DNA from: Shewanella pneumatophori
GTDB taxonomy: Bacteria; Pseudomonadota; Gammaproteobacteria; Enterobacterales; Shewanellaceae
Assembly: GCF_023283895.1 (NCBI RefSeq)
Contig: NZ_JAKILB010000004.1
Span: 310,001-374,000, forward strand
DNA length: 64,000 bases
Direction of reading: 5' to 3'
Shown here: positions 1 through 9,200 of the stretch, in pieces
Layout of the letters: every line of letters starts with the position of its first letter
Numbering within the stretch: position 1 is the first letter of the stretch
The notes under the pieces: generated by a model
The model's input: the letters and a program-made list of their open reading frames with translations, nothing else
What the model was told of the DNA's origin: nothing
Database searches by the model: none
Program-made: the position numbers and the translations under genes

Positions 1-942
1 GTCATTGTCGCGCTCGGCATCTTCAAGACGTTTAAGCACTAATACGCCAGCGCCTTCGCCAGCAAACAAACCTTTACTGCTGGCATCAAACGGTACTGAG
101 ATACCATGGTCTGGGTAGGCGTGGAAGATTGAGAATCCCATATTAATAAAGAAAGGATCCGCGCCAGATACTGCGCCTGCTAGCATGATATCGGCTTTGC
201 CAGTGCTTAGGTAATCGCAGGCAAGCTTTAATGAGTAAACCGAACTAGCACAGGCAGCATCTAGGCTTAGTTGTGCGCCGCCAAGGCCAAGTGCATCGGC
301 CACCACTTTTGAGCTGTTATGGGCAATGGCACCATTGGCTGCATTTAGGCTGCTCTCATTTGCCGCGCGAGCGGTATGAGCATTAGTTGGGCTTAGCTTA
401 AATGCCTTTACGCCTAGTTTATCTTGCAGGGCTTTTTCAACGGCGCTGTGATAAATTGGCAAAAACAGATCGTTTGAGCGGGTAGTTGGGAACGACAGCG
501 CGCCCATGACTACACCTGCGCGGCTTAAATCAGCGCCGTTGATATCAATACCAGCATCAATTAGTGCGTTACGGCTAGTATCGAGCGCCCAAAGGAAGCT
601 GTCGTCCAAGCCATTTAAGCTTTGCTCCGGCAATTTGTAGCCTGCAGCATTAAAGCTGAAGTTCTCAATGTAGCCGCCTTTATTACAATAAAAACGGTCA
701 GATTGGCCTTGCACACCTTGATAATCTTGGCTGTTAGCGCCGAGTTTTTCGTTAGTTAAGGTGCTGCGAGAGTCGCGTTTATCCAGCAAATTCTGCCAAA
801 ATTCTTGCGGGGTTTTAGCGTCTGGATACAGAGTGGCTAAACCGACAATGGCGATTTTGCTTTGCTTACTGGTTTTACTTGCCTGAGATGCGCCTTTCTG
901 GTTGGCAGAAAGGTGGTTAGAAGCATTGTCTGGTAATGACAT
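1..942 (-). CDS. pfaC: PUFA synthase subunit PfaC, N-terminal part (cut by window edge)
   Basis: Only the first 314 codons are present; the reading frame is open at position 1, so the C-terminal part lies outside. The visible part is a beta-ketoacyl synthase domain: an N-terminal IAIVGLATLYPDA segment, and a KS nucleophile motif DAACASS with the cysteine at about residue 231. In the family, PfaC carries KS, chain-length-factor and two FabA-like dehydratase domains and acts with PfaA, PfaB and PfaD to make EPA or DHA from malonyl-CoA in the cytosol. The ATG at 940-942 overlaps the pfaB stop by one base (TAATG), so translation is probably coupled. Identity is secure from the KS sequence and the pfaA-pfaB-pfaC order; domains beyond the KS are not visible here. 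Confidence 0.93.
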   Translation of the reverse strand, partial: MSLPDNASNHLSANQKGASQASKTSKQSKIAIVGLATLYPDAKTPQEFWQNLLDKRDSRSTLTNEKLGANSQDYQGVQGQSDRFYCNKGGYIENFSFNAAGYKLPEQSLNGLDDSFLWALDTSRNALIDAGIDINGADLSRAGVVMGALSFPTTRSNDLFLPIYHSAVEKALQDKLGVKAFKLSPTNAHTARAANESSLNAANGAIAHNSSKVVADALGLGGAQLSLDAACASSVYSLKLACDYLSTGKADIMLAGAVSGADPFFINMGFSIFHAYPDHGISVPFDASSKGLFAGEGAGVLVLKRLEDAERDND

Positions 943-3284
943 TAGACTTCCCCTTGAAGTAAATGGTCTTGGTTAGACTCAAACTTGCTGTCAACATTTG
1001 CATGTGCTGCCAGCTGTTGGCTGGTCAATTGGCAAAGTGTTAGCTCGCGCTTGAGTCCATCAATAAATGGTTGCACCGATAATGGCACCTGATGGCTAAT
1101 TAATTGGCCAAGCGCTTTAATCACGCTGGTAATATCTTGGCTACCTTTTGCGTTCATAGGCACTGTGCAACAAGGTTGATGTTGTACACTGCTGGCACCA
1201 TCTTGTTTAACAATCTTGTCTATCAAGGTGCAGTTTTGTCTATCCGCGCCAATTTCAACAAACAGCTTAGCGCCTTGATGTTGGGCGTGATGTACTAGCG
1301 CGGTAAAGTCCAAGGTTTGGCAGAAGGTGTCGGCAATAGACTGAGCAACGACTTGGCTGCTAAGTGCTTGCTCACTCACCGTTTGCTTGGCAGTTAAATC
1401 AGCGGCGCTGATAAAGCTTATTTCACTAGGAAGCTCTGCTTTTAACGGTTGCAGATAAAAATCCATCACATTTTGATGCTCTTGCATCGCAGGCTGCGTA
1501 TGCATCGCCGTTACACGATTAGCTGCAATACCGCGTTTACCCAGTGCTGCAAGTAGCGCTTTACATTGGATTTCACAGCCAGCGATTACGCAGGTATCCC
1601 CTTGAATAATCGCGAGGTAAGCGTGTGGGTAATCTTTTAGCAAGGCTTCAATCGGCGCTGCTTCACTTCTAACCACAAAGCTATTCCACTGGATTTCCGC
1701 TGCGGTATCATCAAGCTGCCAAGCTTGTCTAACCGCGGTCAATTTGCCGGAAATAGCAGAAGTAAATAGCGGGTCGGTTTGGGTTTTGCTGATCAGCGCA
1801 TGCGGGTTTTGCCATACGCCTAAGCTTGCCCACATTGATGCTTCACCCATTGAGTAACCTAATGCAAAATTAGGCTTAATATTAAACTCATCGGTGAGCA
1901 GCTGAGTTAACAGGTAGCTGCTCCCCACGCCAGCAATGGCTAAGTCACCTAAGCTCATTTGGGCAGCATGTTTAGGGTCAAGATGATAGATATCTTCTGC
2001 TTGTAGCATCGCCTTTAAATCGCCTTCACGCTCAAGTTTGGCGTAAAGCGCAGGGAAGTACTGATGCAGCTCATTAAGCATATCGGCGTAAACCGTTCCC
2101 ACACCCGGATAGACAAAAGCAAGACCCGCTTGGGCGTTGTCATTGTTGCTGCCAAGCGGTGTTAGGGTTAAGTAACTGCCCGCCGGTGTTTTGTATTGGA
2201 TTAAGCCTTTATTCGTTGATGTGGCGTTTGTTTGCTCAGCAAACAGCGCTGTGAGTGCATCGTTAAGCGCGCTTAACTCTTGCTTTGCAGCGCTAACAGA
2301 GCTTGCTTGAATCACAGCCTGATAAGCGGGCTTACTATCGCGAGTAGTGAGTTTGTCTGCGTTGACTAAGTTGTCATACATTATGCTGAGCAGCTCTAGT
2401 TGGCATTCTAGAGAAAGCTCATTAACCTCAGTTACCTGCAAACGCTCTAATTGCTGCATTAACTGAGTTATTGATGCGGTTATTTGTTGCTGACTGTTAC
2501 CCGGCAAGATAAACATTAATCTTTGCTGGTTTAGCATTGATTTCGCAGCTAACAATCCTGAACCTTGAGTAAGCACATAGCTGGTTGCTTGTTGGCCATT
2601 AATAAAGTTGATGGCAGCAACACGGTTTTGGTGAAATTCGCTAAACCAATAGTGGCTTTTGGCTTGTTTAGGGCCAAGTTCCACACCTTGATTAACCTCT
2701 TTTCTCACATGGGTGCGGCTAGCAAGTTGCTGAATAAGCGAATAAACCTCTGTGAACTGCTGTTCACTTTTGAGGTTCTCAAAACACTCATTCACGCTGA
2801 CATCAGTTAAGTTACGCTTGGCTTGGCTTAAAGCATGAGACAGCGCATTAGTCTGAGCTAGGCTTAGCGCATTAGCGCCAAGCTTTAGCTCACCAGATAC
2901 TTGACTCATTGGCGTCGATTTAGCTTGCTGCATAGCGGCAAGCTGCGCATGAGGATGGATCCGCATTTGCGCCGCTTTTAATGCAGGCAGCATTAACAAA
3001 GCGTGAGTTGCCGTAGCAAGCTTGACGATATAGCCATTGTTAATTGCGTTGGTCGCAGCATTTAGCTGCGACTCAAAGCTGTTTGCATCGCTATCATCTG
3101 AGATAGTGATGCTGAGCATTTCAGGTGTCGGCGCACTATTAAGCAGGGCATTTAGCTCAGGCTGCAGTGTTTGATAGCTGGCTAATACTGACTGGTCGAC
3201 AGAGTTAACTTCAAACTGCGGTGTTGGCAGTAAGATAAGTGCGATGCGCAGCGGCATCGCACTAGCTTTAGGCGTTTGTTCCAC
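942..3284 (-). CDS. pfaB: PUFA synthase subunit PfaB, acyltransferase
   Basis: 780 residues. An acyltransferase domain in the C-terminal half contains GYSMGEASM with the nucleophile serine at residue 478, in the GxSxG context of malonyl/acyl transferases. The N-terminal 350 residues are less conserved and show no recognisable catalytic motif. In characterised clusters PfaB influences which final product (EPA or DHA) is made. The start is GTG at 3282-3284, overlapping the pfaA TAG stop by one base (TAGTG); the stop overlaps the pfaC start in the same way. No separate promoter or terminator is visible, so it is part of the pfaR-A-B-C transcript. The GTG start and one-base overlap suggest that its level is tied to re-initiation by ribosomes leaving pfaA. 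Confidence 0.95.
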   Translation of the reverse strand: MEQTPKASAMPLRIALILLPTPQFEVNSVDQSVLASYQTLQPELNALLNSAPTPEMLSITISDDSDANSFESQLNAATNAINNGYIVKLATATHALLMLPALKAAQMRIHPHAQLAAMQQAKSTPMSQVSGELKLGANALSLAQTNALSHALSQAKRNLTDVSVNECFENLKSEQQFTEVYSLIQQLASRTHVRKEVNQGVELGPKQAKSHYWFSEFHQNRVAAINFINGQQATSYVLTQGSGLLAAKSMLNQQRLMFILPGNSQQQITASITQLMQQLERLQVTEVNELSLECQLELLSIMYDNLVNADKLTTRDSKPAYQAVIQASSVSAAKQELSALNDALTALFAEQTNATSTNKGLIQYKTPAGSYLTLTPLGSNNDNAQAGLAFVYPGVGTVYADMLNELHQYFPALYAKLEREGDLKAMLQAEDIYHLDPKHAAQMSLGDLAIAGVGSSYLLTQLLTDEFNIKPNFALGYSMGEASMWASLGVWQNPHALISKTQTDPLFTSAISGKLTAVRQAWQLDDTAAEIQWNSFVVRSEAAPIEALLKDYPHAYLAIIQGDTCVIAGCEIQCKALLAALGKRGIAANRVTAMHTQPAMQEHQNVMDFYLQPLKAELPSEISFISAADLTAKQTVSEQALSSQVVAQSIADTFCQTLDFTALVHHAQHQGAKLFVEIGADRQNCTLIDKIVKQDGASSVQHQPCCTVPMNAKGSQDITSVIKALGQLISHQVPLSVQPFIDGLKRELTLCQLTSQQLAAHANVDSKFESNQDHLLQGEV

Positions 3285-6200
3285 TAATTCGCCTCACTGT
3301 CGTTTGCTAAGACAGCAGGTAAAAATGCTGAATTTAAGCTTTTGCTAATGGTGATTTTAGCTGACTTAAACATGGCACTTAACTCGCCGTTGTCACGATA
3401 TAGCGCAACATTCGCTTCAAGTGAGCGTTTGTTGTGCTTAATCACTTCAAGCTCTATGGTACCAGTTTCACCAAAGGCCATTGGTTGGTATGAGGTAAAC
3501 TCACCAATGCTTGATGGCAAACTTGCCGAGCCAGTTTTAAGGCGAGCCCAAACCAGCATAGCTTGTAATAGCAAGTCCTCAGCAAAAGGTTGACTGCCAC
3601 CCATGTGGGTTTGCGGCAAGAACTCACCACAATCGCTAAGTTCAACCTTAGGCAGAGCGACTTTAGCAATTAAGCCTTGATCATCGAACTGCACTACAGA
3701 TTGGATCCCTTGTAGACGCGGACCGTGGAACAAGGTGCCGTTGCTATAAAGCTCTTTTGCTGTGGTAATCGCCTTAGCGCTTAAATCAAACTGCTTGTTA
3801 AGTTGCTTAATATCGGCATTATCACTGATAAGCGTCGCCTTGTATTGCGGACGCCCATTACAGCTGATTAATGCTTGTAGCGTAGCTTCGTCTGAATCGT
3901 CTGGCGTTAGCTCAAGTGTTAACTCTTGCGGCTCATCAGTCTCAAATACAATGCCTTTTAATAGCTTGTAATCAAGTACCTTAACTTGAGCGCCAAGCAT
4001 GTCGCTTGCCGCTTCACGCATCCAGTCGATGGCGCATACCGTTGGCAACACACTGTTACCGCCAATGCGGTGATCTTCAATGAAGACCATGGCACTTGGG
4101 GTTAACAGACGCGTTGCAGTGACAGCTTGTAGTGGTGTTTTTTGTGCACCAGCACGCGGATGCGATGCACTTAGCACCTCACCCGCATTAAGCTTTTTTA
4201 CAGAAGCAGTCTCAGTTGCTTTAGTGTCGCTGCCACCTTGCATTGACGTACCAATGAGCAACTGCACGCCAGTTTCAGCCAATAGCTGAGTGGCAAATAG
4301 CTCTGCACCTGCTTTTAGTGGAATAACGTACACACCACGCTCGGTAAACATCTTTTTAAGCGCTGGGTTAACCATGCCGCCATCCCAAGGACCCCAGTTA
4401 AAGCTCATGACTTTAGCTTGTGGGTTGCGAGCGGTGAACTGCAGCGCTGCCTTGTTAAGAATATCGTTCGACATCGCGTAATCGCTTTGGCCGATATTAC
4501 CGTAAAAACCTGCTGCAGATGAGAACATAGCAAGTAATTTAATTTTGCTTGGCTCAAGTGCCGCGAGCAGCGCTTTTAGGCCGTTGACTTTAGTGCCATA
4601 AACTTTAGCAAGTTCAGCAAGAGTCTTGTCTTGAATATGCTTGTCGGCTAGTACACCTGCGCCATGAATAAGACCGGTGATCTCATTTGAGCGACCATTA
4701 AGTGCTGCTGTGATTGCGGCGCTATCGGTAACATCCATGCTGACGTATTCAGCTGAGGCGCCAACTTTGTTAAAGGCGGCTAGGGCGGCATTAATTTCAA
4801 TGCTGCTTTGCACTGGCCACACAGCGGCTTCAACTTGCTTAGGCGTTGGCTTTTGACCAGTAGAAATAATATGTGCGATTGCAGCTGATTTTAGCTCGCT
4901 AGTTTGCTTACCCTCAGCCCAGCTTGGTAAAGCTTGTAATTCACTGCGCCCAGCTAAGATAAAGTGAGACTGGCTGCGAGATGCTAATGCCAGTGCACAT
5001 TCAAATGTCACCCCTTTTGCCCCACCAGTCACTAAGATTTTATCTGTGCTGTTAAGCTCTGCTTTTGCTGTTTTATCTGCAGCTTCAGCAGCAACTAGAG
5101 TTACGCGGTTAACTTTGCCATCAATTAAGCTTAAGCCCACTTCAGGTAGCTGAGCTTGGCTATCAAATAGTTCACTGGTGATTGCATCAGCAAGATGGGT
5201 TGCATCAACATCTGTTGCAATATCTAGCGCGCGACAGAACACTTGTGGCCATTCATGGCTTAAGGTTTTAGTTAAACCAGCTAATGCTGCTTGGTTTAGC
5301 TCAGCATCTTTTAGGGCGTCAGTATTTAGGTAACCAAAGCCACCGTCGATACGGCTTACTGTTACAAAACAGCGACGCGCATCTGCTCCAGCAACGAGCT
5401 TTGGTTGCAATAATTTGGCCCACAAGAACGCATTGCTAACGTGAGTAAAACTTTGCGCATCTAGGTTTACTGCCGTTTGCTCTTCTGTATTCGCTTCTGG
5501 TTGCAAGTGAATAAAGCCACCAATAGCGCCAACCTGAGTTTCAATCTGCGCGATAACTGCAGTGATACTGGCTTCAAGCTCAGATTCTTGGCTTGAGGCA
5601 AGCTCAAAGCTAGCAACATCGCTTGAAAGTGGCGATTGAGGCTGACCTTTCGGTAAACGCACAACGGCTACTTTTAGGCCTTGTTTAATAAGTTTCTCAG
5701 CTAAAACGCCTGCGTTGTGACCATCATCGTTAATCACAACACTTGCGTCTGCGGCGAAACAATTTTCTAGCTTGTTCGCCGCATTAAGCTTTTTTAGCGC
5801 TACCTCGCTATGAGGAGGAAGCTCAACACTTGGTTCTGCCGAAATTGCTGCCGGCTTTGCAGCATTTGCAGCACTTGTATCAGCAGAGCCTTCAGCCGCA
5901 CTTGTAGAAAGTTTAGAGCCATCAGCCAGTTGAGAGTTCATATAGCTAACGATTTCGCCAAGCGTGCGGCACTCAGCGAGATCTTCAGGATTAAGCTCAG
6001 GTAAACCTGGGAGCTCATCTTGTACTGTGCCAAGAATTTCAACGCGCTTAATAGAATCAATACCAAGGTCTGCTTCCATATCCATGCCAAGTTCTAGCAT
6101 TTCAGTTGGGTAGCCGGTCTTTTCAGCAACTACAGACATCATAGTCGCCTGTACCTTGTCAGCAGAAAGACCATTCACTGCAGGAGTCGCAGCAGTGGCA

Positions 6201-9200
6201 CTTGTATTAGCAGAGCCTTCAGCTGGAAGCTTAGAGCCGTCAGCCAGCTTAGAGTTCATATAGTCAACGATTTCGCCCAGCGTACGGCACTCAGCTAAAT
6301 CTTCAGGATTAAGCTCTGGTAGACCCGGTAGCTCATCTTGTACTGTGCCAAGAATCTCAACGCGTTTAATTGAGTCGATACCTAAATCGGCTTCCATATC
6401 CATGCCAAGTTCTAGCATTTCAGTTGGGTAGCCGGTCTTTTCTGCAACTACTGACATCATAGTGCTTTGCACTTTCTCTGCAGAGAGACCGTTCGATACA
6501 GGAGTCGCAGCAGCTTGAGGCGCCGCAACGGCACTAACATTAAGAGACGCAGCGGCACTTGTATTAGCAGAGCCTTCAGCCGGCAGTTTACTGCCCATAT
6601 AGTCAACGATTTCGCCTAGGGTGCGACACTCTGCTAGATCTTCTGGATTTAGCTCAGGTAAACCCGGTAGCTCATCTTGTACTGTGCCAAGAATTTCAAC
6701 GCGCTTGATAGAATCGATACCTAAATCGGCTTCCATATCCATTTCAAGTTCAAGCATTTCAGTTGGGTAGCCAGTTTTATCTGCAACTACAGACATCATG
6801 GTCGCTTGAACTTTTTCTGCAGAGAGACCATTCGCTACAGGAGTCGCAGCAGCGGTACTTGTAGACAGCTGATAGTGCATAGAGCCTTCAGCTGGCAGCT
6901 TAGAGCCGTCAGCGAGTTTAGAGTTCATATAAGTCACGATTTCGCCAAGAGTACGACACTCTGCCAAATCTTCTGGATTTAGCTCAGGTAAACCCGGTAG
7001 CTCATCTTGTACTGTGCCAAGAATTTCAACGCGCTTGATTGAATCGATGCCAAGGTCAGCTTCCATATCCATTTCAAGTTCTAGCATTTCAGTTGGGTAG
7101 CCAGTCTTTTCGGCAACCACAGACATCATAGTCGCTTGAACTTTCTCCGCAGAGAGACCATTCGCTGCAGGAGTCGCAGCTGCGGCACTTGTAGACAGCT
7201 GAGAATTCATAGAGCCTTCAGCCGGCAGCTTAGAGCCGTCAGCGAGTTTAGAGTTCATATAGTCAACGATTTCGCCTAGAGTACGACACTCAGCTAGATC
7301 TTCAGGGCTAAGCTCAGGTAGACCCGGTAGCTCATCTTGTACTGTGCCAAGAATTTCAACGCGCTTGATAGAATCTATGCCTAAATCGGCTTCCATATCC
7401 ATTTCAAGCTCTAGCATTTCAGTTGGGTAGCCAGTCTTTTCGGCAACCACAGACATCATAGTCGCTTGAACTTTCTCCGCAGAAAGACCATTCGCTGCAG
7501 GAGTCGCAGCTGCGGAACCTGTAGACAGCTGAGAATTCATAGAGCCTTCAGCCGGCAGTTTACTGCCCATATAGTCAACGATTTCGCCTAGCGTTCGACA
7601 CTCAGCTAGATCTTCAGGGCTAAGCTCAGGTAGACCCGGTAGCTCATCTTGTACTGTGCCAAGAATTTCTACACGCTTGATAGAATCGATGCCTAAATCG
7701 GCTTCCATATCCATTTCAAGCTCTAGCATTTCAGTTGGGTAACCGGTTTTCTCAGCAACCACTTCAAGCATAGTGGCTTGGACTTTTGTTGCGCTCAGGG
7801 CTGTTTCGGCGCTGAAGGCTGAAGGCGTTGTAGTCGCAACACTTGTATTAATCGGTTCAATAGCGGCTTGAACTGGTGCGGCTTGACGAACAACTTGTGC
7901 CGGAGCAGTTTGAACTGGAGTTGTCACAGGTGCTGGCTGCGCTTTTGGAGCTGGAGCTTGAGTTGGCTGCTCTGACACATGGTTAACTTGTGTTGAAATT
8001 ACTGGCTGGACTGCAGTTTGGCTTTGAACCACTTGGCTTTGAATCGCTTCATTGTGAATGGCTGGAGCGTAAGTTGCTTGGCTGCTATTGAGTAGGTTTA
8101 ACGCTGCAATGTTGCTACCCGCTTGCATCTCAAGGAACTGGGTGTGGCTTTGTAGTGTTTGCGCTTGTAGTTGGTGGAATTGCTCCATTGAGCGTTGCAG
8201 ACTCTCTGGAATTGCAACACCAGAACTTGCCAGTTTAGCTTGCTCGGTCATCAGCGTAGTGAACGTCTCACCATATTGCTGCGGAATAGCTAAGAACTGC
8301 TGATGCAACTGTGCGGTTTGCTGCTGTGCAGCAAAAAAGTTGCTGAGTGCATCACCACTAATGCTCTGGACTGCTGGCTTACTGTTTTTAGACACGACTT
8401 GGTTCTCTATTACTGGAGCGACAACTGAACGGGTTTGAATTGCATTGGCTTGCACTGAATTAACAGGAGCTTCAACCTCAACAACTTTCTCTACTTCAAC
8501 CACTTTTTCGACGATCTTTTCGACTTCAACCAGTTTCTCAACTTCAACGATTTTTTCTTCAATAACATGTTCTATTTGCGAGGTGACGATACCTGTCTCT
8601 AAAGACTTGGCCATCTTAGCGCGAGTTGCTTTGCTGATATGGTTAGCAGCATTAAGCGAAATGCTCATTGGCGACTTTTTCGCTGGTGCGGCAATATCGG
8701 CTTGGTATGGGTCAATTTCACTGAGTACCACACCAGTAACCGCTAGCTGCATTGCTGCTTGCTTAAGCTGCAGATCACTATCAACTTTAGGATTAGGGTT
8801 GATAGAGATAGTGCAAACTTCATTTTCAGTGTTGACAAGCGTGCCTTGAACTAATTTTTGTAAGATGTTCTTTGGACCAAATTCAACAAATACACGGGCG
8901 CCGTCGTTGTACATGGCTTCTAGCTGGCTAGTAAAGCGCACTGATTGAAGCATATGTTTCTTAAACGAGGCTTTAATCTTTGCAGCAGTGCTTTCATAAA
9001 GTCCGCCAGTTGCATTTGAGTAAAGTGCTCGGCTTGTTTTAGTAAATTTGGCTGCGTCAATCGCTTTAGCAAATGGCGCTTGAGCGTGACCAACAAGTTC
9101 AGTGTGGAATGCACCTGATACTGGCAGGTTAATCGCTTTGTAACCAAGCTCAGTTAGCGCTTTAGCCGCATCAGCGGTAGTTGCTGTTGGGCCTGCAATT

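Noticed and set aside
5935..7790. Repeat array as a possible CRISPR or satellite
   Set aside because: Units of about 310-340 bp are in frame and encode ACP domains; there are no short spacers.
8445..8849. 134-codon plus-strand frame inside pfaA rich in Ser/Thr repeats
   Set aside because: It is the antisense shadow of the Val-Glu-Lys repeat of PfaA.
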